This document shows positions 35,635-43,880 of a stretch of 64,000 nt of DNA, one piece after another. Every line of letters starts with the position of its first letter. The stretch's first letter is position 1. This DNA comes from Bifidobacteriaceae bacterium. Lineage in GTDB: Bacteria; Actinomycetota; Actinomycetes; Actinomycetales; WQXJ01. Location of the stretch: the NCBI GenBank assembly GCA_031267825.1, contig JAIRYJ010000022.1, positions 1 to 64,000 of the forward strand, in the 5' to 3' direction. Below the pieces are notes generated by a model, which was not told the origin of the DNA, did no database searches, and saw nothing but the letters and a program-made list of their open reading frames with translations. The position numbers and the translations under genes are program-made.

Positions 35635-36476
35635 AGCGGCGTCTATTTGGTTTGATGGCCGGTGTAGGACTTGCCGTGGTGGGTCTGACTTTTGGGACGG
35701 CATCGGGCGCTGTAGCGGACGATGCCGCCGGGCCGACTCACAGCTTGCCTCATGTTGTCGACGGGGCCGGGTTGCTGACGGCCGACGAAACCGAACGGCT
35801 GGAAGGAGAATTGCTCCGGATCAGCGGCCTGCGCGGTAACGATGTGGTGATTTTGACGGTTGAGAGCTTGGGTGACCGGACGTCCACCGCGTACGCCGAT
35901 GATTACTTCGACTACGGCCCGAACCGGGAAGACAACCTGATCCCAGGTTCAGACCCGGAGGCCGGGTACGGCATTGGACCGGACCGTTCCGGGGTGATCC
36001 TGCTGGTTTCGATGGGGGAACGCGACTGGGCGATTTCGACTCGGGGTGAGGCGATTGATGTCCTAACTGACGCGCGGCAGTCGCAAATCACCGACCAGGT
36101 TATTCCTCTCATGTCGGGTGGCCAATGGTCCTGGGCGTTCGAGAGTTTCGCCGAGGAAGTCGATGAAGCCTTCCGGACGGCTCAGCGGGTGCCTTGGGAG
36201 ATCGTTCTGCTGGCAACCCTTGGGGCTGCCTTGATCGGCGGTTTTGTCCCGGTCACGATCTGGAAACACCAGCTTAAGAGCGTCAAACCGGCCGCTGCGG
36301 CGAAGGAATATCTGGTTGGTTCGAGCCTGGTGCTGACCTACGGTCAGGATTACTTTGTCGGAGAGTCCACCCAAGTGGTTGACACTGAGAGCAGTTCGGG
36401 CGGACTGGGTGGTGGTTCATCGACTCACTTGAGCTCTTCTGGTGCGTCGCATGGCGGATCGTCCGGCAAGTTCTGA
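35631..36476 (+). CDS. TPM-domain protein, membrane-anchored
   Basis: The ATG at 35631 overlaps the preceding stop (ATGA); the ORF-track start is too early. A signal peptide (about 1-28) precedes a TPM domain (about 40-185, HVVDGAGLLTADETERLEGELLRI, SGVILLVSMGERDWAISTRG). One membrane helix (about 195-215) and a cytoplasmic tail ending in Ser/Gly repeats (SSSGGLGGGSSTHLSSSGASHGG) follow. TPM proteins have been linked to photosystem II repair in plants and to membrane-protein quality control in bacteria. Gene pairing with a zinc-ribbon protein is frequent. One dispersed 13-mer lies at the mature N terminus (ADDAAGP). Confidence 0.82.
   Translation: MKRRLFGLMAGVGLAVVGLTFGTASGAVADDAAGPTHSLPHVVDGAGLLTADETERLEGELLRISGLRGNDVVILTVESLGDRTSTAYADDYFDYGPNREDNLIPGSDPEAGYGIGPDRSGVILLVSMGERDWAISTRGEAIDVLTDARQSQITDQVIPLMSGGQWSWAFESFAEEVDEAFRTAQRVPWEIVLLATLGAALIGGFVPVTIWKHQLKSVKPAAAAKEYLVGSSLVLTYGQDYFVGESTQVVDTESSSGGLGGGSSTHLSSSGASHGGSSGKF
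35717..35729 (+). repeat. dispersed motif GGACGATGCCGCC, in TPM gene
   Basis: Exact 13-mer at the signal-peptide end (ADDAAGP). Confidence 0.85.
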
Positions 36477-36519
36477 CGGACCAACAGGGTGCCGGATCGC
36501 ACCCGTAACGCCGCTGGCG

Positions 36520-36658
36520 TCCCTTAGTGCTGCTAATTGCCTTAGTGTCACTAGTGTCTTGGCGCCGCTAGCTGCCTTTAGTGCCACCAGTTGTCTAGGC
36601 GCCGCTAGCTGTCTTTAGTGCTCTTAGTGCCGCCAGCGGCCTTAACGCTCTTAGTGTC
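36520..36658. repeat. degenerate ~18-bp minisatellite (CTTAGTGCCGCTAGYTGY type)
   Basis: About eight imperfect units containing CTTAGTG or CTTTAGTG and CCGCTAGCTG run between the TPM gene and the ridA gene, reaching the last codons of ridA. The gap is non-coding on both strands; it may also end transcription of the two convergent genes. Confidence 0.75.
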
Positions 36659-37151
36659 GCGTCAGGAAGACTTGGGCTTCGAGTTCAACCGGCCAGCCAA
36701 GTGGTAGCGAGGCGACACCAAAAGCTACCCGGCTGTGCCGTCCAGCTTCCCCAAAGACCGCCAGCAACAGTTCAGAGGCGCCATTGGCGACAGCCGGGTG
36801 CCTTGTGAAGTCAGGTGTCGCGGCCACCATGACGGACAGCCGTTCAAAATGGGACACCCGGTCCAGGCCGCCCAAGGCGGCCTGGAGAGCGGCCAGCAGG
36901 TTGATGGTTGCCAGGCGGGCGGCCGCGGCGCCTTCCTCCAGGCTGACCGAATCGCCCAGCCTGCCTTGATAGAGACTGATGCCATCCTGAACCGGCCCTT
37001 GCCCGGAAACCCAGGCGCGTCGGCCGGTGAGGCGGACAGGGATATAGGACGCCAGAGGTGAGGCTGGCTTTGGCAACTCAATGCCTAGAGCGGCCAAACG
37101 TTGCTGTGGGGATTCGGCTTGGTCTTGAGCCGCGCCGGGGTGATCTGCCAT
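36651..37151 (-). CDS. RidA family protein (YjgF/YER057c/UK114)
   Basis: Start at ATG 37151 (MADHPGAAQDQ), 18 codons inside the ORF-track start. The 166-residue product has the RidA fold with the C-terminal GRHSRVAFGVASLPLGWPVELEAQVFL segment that matches the YjgF_Endoribonuc group. The Arg in HSRVAFG corresponds to the ligand-binding Arg of imine deaminases. RidA proteins remove reactive enamines formed by PLP enzymes; members of this subgroup are less studied. Transcribed alone. Its 3' end runs into a minisatellite. Confidence 0.85.
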   Translation of the reverse strand: MADHPGAAQDQAESPQQRLAALGIELPKPASPLASYIPVRLTGRRAWVSGQGPVQDGISLYQGRLGDSVSLEEGAAAARLATINLLAALQAALGGLDRVSHFERLSVMVAATPDFTRHPAVANGASELLLAVFGEAGRHSRVAFGVASLPLGWPVELEAQVFLTRH

Positions 37152-37248
37152 GTGTTCAGTCTTCCAGGATCCAGTCGGCCAGGCGATGGCCCGGCGAACC
37201 ACCACCCCAACCGCCTTCCCAATGTTTCGACGTCAAACTAAACGCAAA

Positions 37249-37268
37249 CTAATTCCCCGGAGGAATTA
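37249..37268. terminator. CTAATTCC/GGAATTA hairpin (copy B of a family)
   Basis: TAATTCC at 37250-37256 and GGAATTA at 37262-37268 form a 7-bp stem, about 100 bp upstream of the ridA start. It has the same core as copies at 24928 and 54088. Confidence 0.55.
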
Positions 37269-37348
37269 AGTGTCAGACGGCCAGCGTCGTGACCTGCGGG
37301 TTTATTGCGGGGCTGCTAGGAGCGATGCTTCAGGGCGAGGGTCAGGGT

Positions 37349-37409
37349 GACGGTAATCGGTCAAAGTTGGCCAAGACAGGTGACTTTGACCGGTTTCCGT
37401 ATTGGAAAG
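37349..37409 (-). repeat. dispersed copy of the window-start inverted-repeat element
   Basis: Read on this strand's plus orientation, GGTAATCGGTCAAAGTTGGCC...GACCGGTTTCCG aligns without gaps to the reverse complement of 117-175. The arms GGTCAAAGT (37359-37367) and ACTTTGACC (37383-37391) pair perfectly. Relative to the window-start copies, one arm base changes C to A and its partner changes G to T, so pairing is kept. It lies in the 463-bp gap upstream of the amidase gene. Confidence 0.8.
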
Positions 37410-37430
37410 TGGGCTGACTGACGCCGAGGG

Positions 37431-37463
37431 GATGGGCAGAGTGGATGGGCAGAGTGGATGGGC
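37431..37463 (+). repeat. 13-bp tandem repeat gatgggcagagtg
   Basis: Two full copies plus half of a third lie upstream of the amidase start. The rest of 37152-37614 holds the hairpin at 37249 and the dispersed element at 37349. Confidence 0.8.
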
Positions 37464-37614
37464 CTGAAGGGTGGACAGAGTAGAGAGTTCAGGGCGGATG
37501 GGCGGTCATAATGCGGACACCCGGCCAGATCACCTGGCCCAAGGCCAGACGGAGACGTATCGTGGCCAGAACCGCTTTTCTATCTTCCCAACACCAATAG
37601 AAGACGTGATACCG

Positions 37615-39918
37615 ATGAATACAATGCCGCACAGTCCGCTAAAACGCCGCTTCTTGGCCGCGACCGGAGTGGTTGCCACCGCGGTCATGGGCTTGGCCTT
37701 GGCCTGGGTGGCGCCAGCCGGCGCCGTGGAGGCGGGCCAGACCGCTTGGGGTAGGCAAACAGACCGCCAAGGCTCGGTCAGTCAAGACTCGACCGGCCAA
37801 GACCAGGTCAGTCAAGACCAGGTCAGCCAAGACCAGGTCGGCCAAGACTCGGCGACTCAAACCAGTCGAACCGCCGAGGCGACAGCTGAGGCTTTGGCCC
37901 AGGCCGTCAGCCAGGCCTTGCGTCAATCCGATGCCTCCGGACAAGCCGACCCAGCCGCCACTGACAAAGCCAAAGCCAAAGCCCTAAAAGAGCAGGACAG
38001 CGGAGCCGACCGGTTCGACCCGCTAGCGGTGGCACCGCCCAACGCCCCAGCTATAGCTGAGCCTTTAGCTGGGGAAACATCCGCCCTGAAGGTCGCTTCG
38101 ACCCGCCAGACAGCCCTAGTTCTGACCGATCCGGCCGGGCCGGTTCAGGTCATGGTGACGGCCCGGCTGGTTGCCGAACCGTTCTCGGTGGCCGGTTTGA
38201 CCTGGGATGGGACGCAAGCGCCCGGCCGCGTTCTGTTACGGGCCTATCAGGACGGGCAATGGACCGAATGGTTCGATCTGGAGTCAGAGGATGGCCCCGC
38301 CCTTGACTCGGCCGAAGGCCAACGTTCAAGTGGGGCATCAGGGCCGGCCGTTGTGGCCGGTTCGGCCGGTATTCAGATTCAGGTGTTCTCCGTCCCTGGC
38401 GGTAGCCTGCCGGAAGGCCTGGAACCGGCCATCGTTCCCCTGCGGACAGTTGAACCAGCCGCCACCGCCAGCGCCACCCAGCCCGAACCGTCCGCTGAAA
38501 CAACCACCCCATCAAGCCAACCGGGCGGCGCCGGAAACGGGTGGACGGCATCGTCCGGATTGAACCAAAACACCCTGTCACTGGCCGCCCCGGCGATCCA
38601 ACCACGCTCTAGCTGGGGAGCCAAAGCGGCCGACTATTCAGGTAATACCCCAGCGGGTAGCCCAATCATCGCGCCCCGTTTGAACGGCGCCATAATCCAC
38701 CATCAAGCCGGATCAAACAACTACACCGAGGAGCAGGTCCCCGGCATAATCCGTTCCATCCAAAGCTGGCATATGGACGCTAACCACTGGGATGACATTG
38801 GTTACAACTTCCTGGTGGACAAGTACGGCGGCCTGTGGGAAGGACGCCAAGGCGGCATCACCAGCAACGTGGTAGGCGCCCACGCGACCGATTTCAACAC
38901 CGGTTCGACCGGCGTTTGCTTCCTTGGCGACATGGACGCGGCCGAACCGAGCCAGGAAGCCCTCGATCAGGCGGGCAAACTGGTGGCCTGGCGCTTGTCG
39001 CTGGCCGGCCTGACCGATCTGCACGGCAAGACCACCTACCCGAAGGACCCGAAACAGGCTCTCAAACCAGTTGTGGCTGGTCACAGGGACGTCAACGCGA
39101 CAGCCTGCCCTGGTAAATACCTCTACGCCAAACTAGATCAGATCCGCCACCAGAGCCTGCCTCAACCGCTGCCGAAGGCTCAAACTGTCGCCTCACCAGA
39201 TCTTGACGGTAACGGCTGGGGTGACATTGTGGTGGTTGATGAGGCTGGTTCCTTGTTCATTTACCCGATGACTAGTGCCAACACATTAGGTCCGGCTCGT
39301 CTAGTGGGTAACGGTTGGAGCGGTTTTGTGGTGCTGGCGCCAGGCGATTGGGATGGTGACGGCCGAGCCGACCTGATGGGTCAATCCCCTGATGGCAAGC
39401 TATATCTTTACCGTGGCACGGCGGCTGGTTTTGGCACCAAGGTGGAAGTTGGCCACGGCTGGGGAGGGTTAACGATTCGTCCTTCGGGTGATCTGGACGG
39501 TGACGGCTGGGCTGACATTTTGGCGATCGACAATCAGACCCATGATCTGCTGCTTTACCGGGGTGACGGCCACGGCGGTTGGATTACTGGCCGCGGCCAG
39601 AGGGTTGGTAATGGCTGGGCTGGTTACGATTTGCACGCCGCGGGCCGGGTCAACGCCGACAAGTTGGCTGACATTTTCTCGGTTGATCAGGCTGGTCGGC
39701 TTTTCACCTATTTGTCTAAGCCGGGCGGCGGTTTCCAGACCAAGGTGCGGTCAGGTAACGGCTGGGCGGGCTTCACGTTGTTCGCCGGGGCTGACATGAC
39801 GGGCGATAAATTGGCTGATTTAGTTGGTTTGGACCGCGCCTCCGGCCAGCTTTACCTCTATCGCGGTTTGGGTAATTCGGCCTTCGCCACCAAGACGGTT
39901 CTGTCTCAGGCCTGGTAA
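37615..39918 (+). CDS. N-acetylmuramoyl-L-alanine amidase with C-terminal VCBS/FG-GAP repeats
   Basis: The ATG at 37615 is favoured because a signal peptide starts there (LKRRFLAATGVVATAVMGLALAWVAPAGA); the ORF-track start adds 48 residues. A repeat-rich region (SQDQVSQDQVGQDS) and a long Ala/Gly/Ser/Pro linker follow, then an amidase_2 domain (about residues 330-510). This domain has zinc ligands in IIHHQAG and in GHRDVNATACPG, plus YNFLVD and GAHATDFN. Four to five VCBS-type repeats (LDGNGWGDIVVVD, WDGDGRADLMG and others) form a propeller that may bind the cell wall. It should cleave the bond between N-acetylmuramic acid and the stem peptide. Confidence 0.92.
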   Translation: MNTMPHSPLKRRFLAATGVVATAVMGLALAWVAPAGAVEAGQTAWGRQTDRQGSVSQDSTGQDQVSQDQVSQDQVGQDSATQTSRTAEATAEALAQAVSQALRQSDASGQADPAATDKAKAKALKEQDSGADRFDPLAVAPPNAPAIAEPLAGETSALKVASTRQTALVLTDPAGPVQVMVTARLVAEPFSVAGLTWDGTQAPGRVLLRAYQDGQWTEWFDLESEDGPALDSAEGQRSSGASGPAVVAGSAGIQIQVFSVPGGSLPEGLEPAIVPLRTVEPAATASATQPEPSAETTTPSSQPGGAGNGWTASSGLNQNTLSLAAPAIQPRSSWGAKAADYSGNTPAGSPIIAPRLNGAIIHHQAGSNNYTEEQVPGIIRSIQSWHMDANHWDDIGYNFLVDKYGGLWEGRQGGITSNVVGAHATDFNTGSTGVCFLGDMDAAEPSQEALDQAGKLVAWRLSLAGLTDLHGKTTYPKDPKQALKPVVAGHRDVNATACPGKYLYAKLDQIRHQSLPQPLPKAQTVASPDLDGNGWGDIVVVDEAGSLFIYPMTSANTLGPARLVGNGWSGFVVLAPGDWDGDGRADLMGQSPDGKLYLYRGTAAGFGTKVEVGHGWGGLTIRPSGDLDGDGWADILAIDNQTHDLLLYRGDGHGGWITGRGQRVGNGWAGYDLHAAGRVNADKLADIFSVDQAGRLFTYLSKPGGGFQTKVRSGNGWAGFTLFAGADMTGDKLADLVGLDRASGQLYLYRGLGNSAFATKTVLSQAW
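38543..38556 (-). repeat. dispersed motif GGACGATGCCGTCC, in amidase linker
   Basis: Exact 14-mer in the linker before the amidase domain, read as WTASSG. Confidence 0.9.
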
Positions 39919-39925
39919 CGGTTCT

Positions 39926-40070
39926 GGTCGCTGCCCCTCAGGTTTTGTTTCTTGGCCGATGCCGTCCGCTCAAGTTGGCGGGATCGTTTAGGTCGCTGCC
40001 CCTCGGGTTTAGTTTCTTGGCCGATGCCGTCCGCTCAAGTTGGCGGGATCGTTTAGGTTGCTGCCCCTCG
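39926..40070. repeat. 65-bp tandem repeat downstream of the amidase gene
   Basis: The strings ggtcgctgcccctc, ggtcgctgcccctc and ggttgctgcccctc start at 39926, 39991 and 40056, giving a period of 65 bp and 2.2 copies. Each full unit includes GGCCGATGCCGTCC, a one-base variant of the dispersed 14-mer. The gap 39919-40246 holds nothing else recognisable. Confidence 0.88.
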
Positions 40071-40246
40071 GACGCCCAGCCGAACTTCACCAGCCCAACC
40101 CAACCCCTTGACATGCTAAGACACGCGCCATGCCAGATTGGGCTGGGTGCTTCTTGACTAACTGGCCAGCGTCTGGTGGCGGGCCAGGTGGGGTGATTTT
40201 GGCAGGCGGCATTGAACAGGTGAACACAAAACGTCCCGGGGATGGC

Positions 40247-41434
40247 ATGATGTCTCAGATGGATGGCGACATTTACCTGGATTACGCCGCGGGCGCGGCG
40301 TTGCACCCGGCGGCGTTGGAAGCTTACGCTAGCGCCGACGTGCCCGCCAATCCTCATGCTTTGCACCGGCTGGGGCGGCGTGCCCGGGCCGTGCTGGATC
40401 AGGCCCGGGCCGATGTGGCTGAAGCCACCGGGGCTGGGCCGGCTGAGGTTATTTTCACATCTGGTGGCACGGAAGCTGATGGGCTGGCGGTGCAGGGGAT
40501 TTACTTGGCCCGCCAATCTGGCCGCCGCAGGCCTTATTTGCTGATCGGTGCGACTGAACATCCAGCGGTACGGGAGAACGCCCGGCTGATGGAATCACGT
40601 GGCGGACAAGTCGTCGAGATTCCGGTTGATTCGGCTGGCGTGGTCTCTTTAGCCAAACTTGAACGCCATTTGGTTCGTCATGGCGCCGAGACAGCTCTGA
40701 TCAGTGTGATGGCCGCTAACAATGAGACTGGCACACTGCAACCAGTTGACGCTGTAGTTGAACTGGCTGGTCTCCATGGTGTTCCGGTTCATTCTGACTG
40801 GGTCGCGTTGCTTCGTAAGCAAAGGCTTGACTTTGGCGCTTCAGGCTTGGCGGCGGTCGCCTTGTCGGCTCACAAAGTCGGTGGCCCAGTCGGGTTGGGC
40901 GTGTTGCTGGTCCAACGCCGGGTTGGGCTTGAACCGCTGATTGGTGGCGGCGGCCAGGAACGTGATGTGCGGTCCGGGACAGTTGATGCGCGGGCAGCGG
41001 CGGCTTTCGCCGCGGTTCTGCGCCAGGATCTGGAGTCCGCCGCCGAACTGGACCAGTTGTTGACGCCGCTGGACGAGTTGATCAGTTCACATCCGGCGCT
41101 GACCGCCCGTACCCCAGCCTGGGGCCACCTGCCAGGCTTACGTAACTTCACGGTGGCTGACGCCCGTGGCGAGACCATGGTCTATTTGCTGGATAAAGCT
41201 GGCCTGGCCGTATCGACTGGTTCGGCTTGCAGCGCTGGGGTGGCTGAACCGTCACATGTTCTAGCGGCCATGGGCTTGGATCAGGCGACTTGCTTGTCAG
41301 CTATCAGGGTGTCAATTGGGCCGGGTACGACGCCTGAAGATATTAGCCGCCTGATTGAGGCTTTACCTGAGGCGGTCGACCGGGCCCAAGCGGCCGAATC
41401 GGGTCCAGCCAAACCTAAGCACTCGAGAACTTGA
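40247..41434 (+). CDS. cysteine desulfurase (NifS/IscS family)
   Basis: The ATG at 40247 follows GGGGATGG; the ORF-track start is 39 codons earlier. The class V aminotransferase fold is complete: [27 protein letters not shown], the PLP lysine in SAHKVGGP, the persulfide Cys in STGSACSAG. One key position differs: where most relatives have HxDAVQ, this protein has [10 protein letters not shown], so the Gln that contacts PLP is replaced by Ala. The protein should move sulfur from cysteine to MnmA, whose gene overlaps by one base, for tRNA 2-thiouridine. Confidence 0.92.
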   Translation: MMSQMDGDIYLDYAAGAALHPAALEAYASADVPANPHALHRLGRRARAVLDQARADVAEATGAGPAEVIFTSGGTEADGLAVQGIYLARQSGRRRPYLLIGATEHPAVRENARLMESRGGQVVEIPVDSAGVVSLAKLERHLVRHGAETALISVMAANNETGTLQPVDAVVELAGLHGVPVHSDWVALLRKQRLDFGASGLAAVALSAHKVGGPVGLGVLLVQRRVGLEPLIGGGGQERDVRSGTVDARAAAAFAAVLRQDLESAAELDQLLTPLDELISSHPALTARTPAWGHLPGLRNFTVADARGETMVYLLDKAGLAVSTGSACSAGVAEPSHVLAAMGLDQATCLSAIRVSIGPGTTPEDISRLIEALPEAVDRAQAAESGPAKPKHSRT

Positions 41435-42522
41435 TGCGTCTGTTGGCTGCCCTGTCAGGTGGTGTGGACAGCGCTGTGGCCGCTGCCCGCGTCCAGGCCG
41501 CTGGCCACGATGTAACAGCGGTGCACATGGCTTTGATGCGCCACCCAGCGGCGACCCGGACTGGTTCGCGCGGCTGTTGCTCAATTGAGGACGCCTCTGA
41601 TGCCCGCAGGGCGGCGGCCCGCCTGGGAATTGACTTCTACGTTTGGGATTTGTCGGCCGATTTTGAGGACTTGGTGGTAAGTGACTTCTTGAACCAGTAT
41701 TCGATCGGCCGGACTCCGAATCCGTGTGTCCGGTGCAACGAGTTCATTAAGTTTCAAGTCTTGGCTGAACGCGCCCAGGCGCTCGGTTTTGACGGGATTG
41801 TGACCGGCCATTACGCCCGTCTTGAGATCACTCAAGACGGCCAGGTGGTGTTGTGCCGTGCCCTGGACATGGCTAAGGATCAGTCTTATGTGCTGGCGTC
41901 GGCCGGGCCTGAGGCTCTTCGGTGTTGCCTCTTCCCGCTTGGTGAGGTCGGATCGAAGGCTCAGGTTCGGGCCGAGGCTGAGGCGCTTGGTTTGCCTCAG
42001 GCGGACAAACCTGACTCCTATGACATTTGTTTTGTGGCTGATGGCAAGACGGGCGGTTTTCTGCGGGAACGCCTTGGCGTCAAACCAGGCCCGGTAGTTG
42101 ACCAGTCAGGTGTCGTGGTGGGCCACCACGAAGGCGCCTATCAGTTCACCATTGGCCAGCGCCGTGGTTTACGGCTCGGACGGCCGGCCAGTGACGGCCG
42201 GCCGCGCTATGTTACTGGACTTGATATGGCCAATCGCGTGGTGCGGGTTGGCCCGGCGCAGGCCTTGATGACGACGGCTTTCGCTGGTCGTGAGCCGGTC
42301 TGGCTGGATGCGGCGGCGTCGGCCCAGGCCGCCGCCGCCGATGGCTTGACCTGTGCTGTTCAGGTCCGGGCGCATGGTGTCGCGGTGGATTGCCTGGTGC
42401 GGGCTGAACCAGGCGGCCTTGAGGTGCACTTGGAGCAGCCACTGCGGGCTTTGGCTTCTGGCCAGGCGGCGGTCTTCTATCAAGCTGACCGGGTGTTGGG
42501 CTCGGCCACCATTGAGCACTGA
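41434..42522 (+). CDS. mnmA: tRNA-specific 2-thiouridylase MnmA
   Basis: 363 residues starting at ATG 41434, sharing one base with the TGA of the desulfurase gene. The ATP-pyrophosphatase loop [10 protein letters not shown] lies at the start, the first catalytic Cys in [16 protein letters not shown] and the second in [16 protein letters not shown]. The enzyme adenylates U34 of glutamate, glutamine and lysine tRNAs and inserts sulfur delivered by the desulfurase, in the cytoplasm. C-terminal beta-barrel domains are present. Full length for the family. Confidence 0.96.
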   Translation: MRLLAALSGGVDSAVAAARVQAAGHDVTAVHMALMRHPAATRTGSRGCCSIEDASDARRAAARLGIDFYVWDLSADFEDLVVSDFLNQYSIGRTPNPCVRCNEFIKFQVLAERAQALGFDGIVTGHYARLEITQDGQVVLCRALDMAKDQSYVLASAGPEALRCCLFPLGEVGSKAQVRAEAEALGLPQADKPDSYDICFVADGKTGGFLRERLGVKPGPVVDQSGVVVGHHEGAYQFTIGQRRGLRLGRPASDGRPRYVTGLDMANRVVRVGPAQALMTTAFAGREPVWLDAAASAQAAAADGLTCAVQVRAHGVAVDCLVRAEPGGLEVHLEQPLRALASGQAAVFYQADRVLGSATIEH

Positions 42523-42550
42523 CGGTCCGTCGGCTCACGCCGCCCAACAA

Positions 42551-43870
42551 CTATAGGGCGAAGCTGAAACCAGGAGCGTAACGCAAGGCGCGTGCCACGC
42601 CAGCCGCCGCCTCAGAGAAAGCCCCCGAATCAGTTCCGGCCTGAGCGATCGCGCCGCGTGACAGATCACGCATCCCGTCCAGTTTGAGGGCGGCACCCTT
42701 GGCGTCAAGATCACCAGGGATCAGTGATTCAGGCAGGTTGAAACGTTTGGCCAGCAGATCCCAGCTTGTCAAAGTGGTGTCCAGCATGCGCACCTGCCCG
42801 GCGGCTTCGGTCGCTTCACGTGACAGGCGGGTCAGGTTGGCGGTGACACGGGCAGCGCCCATCGCCAGTGGCGGCGCCAAGGTGTGCAGAGCGCCAACTA
42901 GTGGCACAACCAGTCCCAAATCGCGCTGTCCGAGTTGGTTAGACAGTGACAATGTCTCTAACACAGCCCGGTCAACCTGGCGGGCTACGGCCAGCAGCAG
43001 ACGCTGGGTTGAAACCAGTTCAAGTGACCGGTTGACCCCCAGGGTCAATGCCCGGAATCTGATGCCGCTTTGTTCAACTGATGCCCTCACCCGGTGTGCG
43101 GCGGTCAGCGGTGTGGCGGAGCCAGACAAAGTCCGGGCCGCACCCATAATTTGGGTGGCGGCCTCTTCCATCGGTTCGATCTGTTCAACCAGGTCCCGGG
43201 CCGCGTTAACCAGCAGGCCGCAAACTTCCATCAGTTTGCCGTGTGAAGCTTGCTGGCGTTCCAGGTGCCGGTCAACGTTCTCGGCTGAACTCCAGACGCT
43301 GGTCAGGGCCTGGTCGGTGGGGGCTGGTTGAGGCTGGCTGGCGACTGGTACCTCAGCTGGCAGGGCGCCACGTAGCAGGTCATCATAGGCTTTGAAACCA
43401 AGTGCTGCCAGCCCACTGGTGATTGAGTCAGCGCCGGCTTTGGCGGCTGAGTCGAGGGTTGCCCCAGTTTCGGTGGCGGTCGATTCAACGTTGACGGCCT
43501 CGCCGTAGATGGCGCCTAAGGCTTGAGTTGCCCGTTCGGCGCTGGCTGGTGTCGCGACGCATACTCGGGTGCCGTTGGTGGTGACCTCAACTAGGAGGAA
43601 CCAGCCGGTTGGTCCGTCTGACCGGCTGAACCGCACATAGGCGCCAGTGCAGGAAGTGCGGTCGAGGCGGGCATTGATCAACCGTCTAAGACCTAGTGGC
43701 ACGGTTTCAGACAGCAATGCGCCCCAGGGCCCGCCGAGGATTTGTTGCGGCTGTTTGGCAGTGACTTGCTCTAGCTCATGGTTGGAGCCGATCACTGAGC
43801 CGCCCGAGTCGGTTACAAAGATGGCGTGCCGGGTGCTGGGCTGGGCGCCAGGTTGCGCGCTGCTGGTCAT
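42551..43870 (-). CDS. PAS-like, helix-rich cytosolic protein of an unusual signalling cluster
   Basis: The start is ATG 43870, with GAGG upstream. Residues about 15-125 resemble a PAS domain as found at the front of chemoreceptors (AIFVTDSGGSVIGSNHELEQVT, TGWFLLVEVTTNG). The rest is a long, mostly helical, Ala/Leu/Arg-rich region without membrane segments; it recalls a methyl-accepting-type helical rod but lacks the conserved signalling tip. I do not recognise a family. The start lies 10 bp after the stop of the kinase-like gene upstream, so it belongs to the same three-gene unit. Confidence 0.6.
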   Translation of the reverse strand: MTSSAQPGAQPSTRHAIFVTDSGGSVIGSNHELEQVTAKQPQQILGGPWGALLSETVPLGLRRLINARLDRTSCTGAYVRFSRSDGPTGWFLLVEVTTNGTRVCVATPASAERATQALGAIYGEAVNVESTATETGATLDSAAKAGADSITSGLAALGFKAYDDLLRGALPAEVPVASQPQPAPTDQALTSVWSSAENVDRHLERQQASHGKLMEVCGLLVNAARDLVEQIEPMEEAATQIMGAARTLSGSATPLTAAHRVRASVEQSGIRFRALTLGVNRSLELVSTQRLLLAVARQVDRAVLETLSLSNQLGQRDLGLVVPLVGALHTLAPPLAMGAARVTANLTRLSREATEAAGQVRMLDTTLTSWDLLAKRFNLPESLIPGDLDAKGAALKLDGMRDLSRGAIAQAGTDSGAFSEAAAGVARALRYAPGFSFAL

Positions 43871-43880
43871 CTGCCTCACG

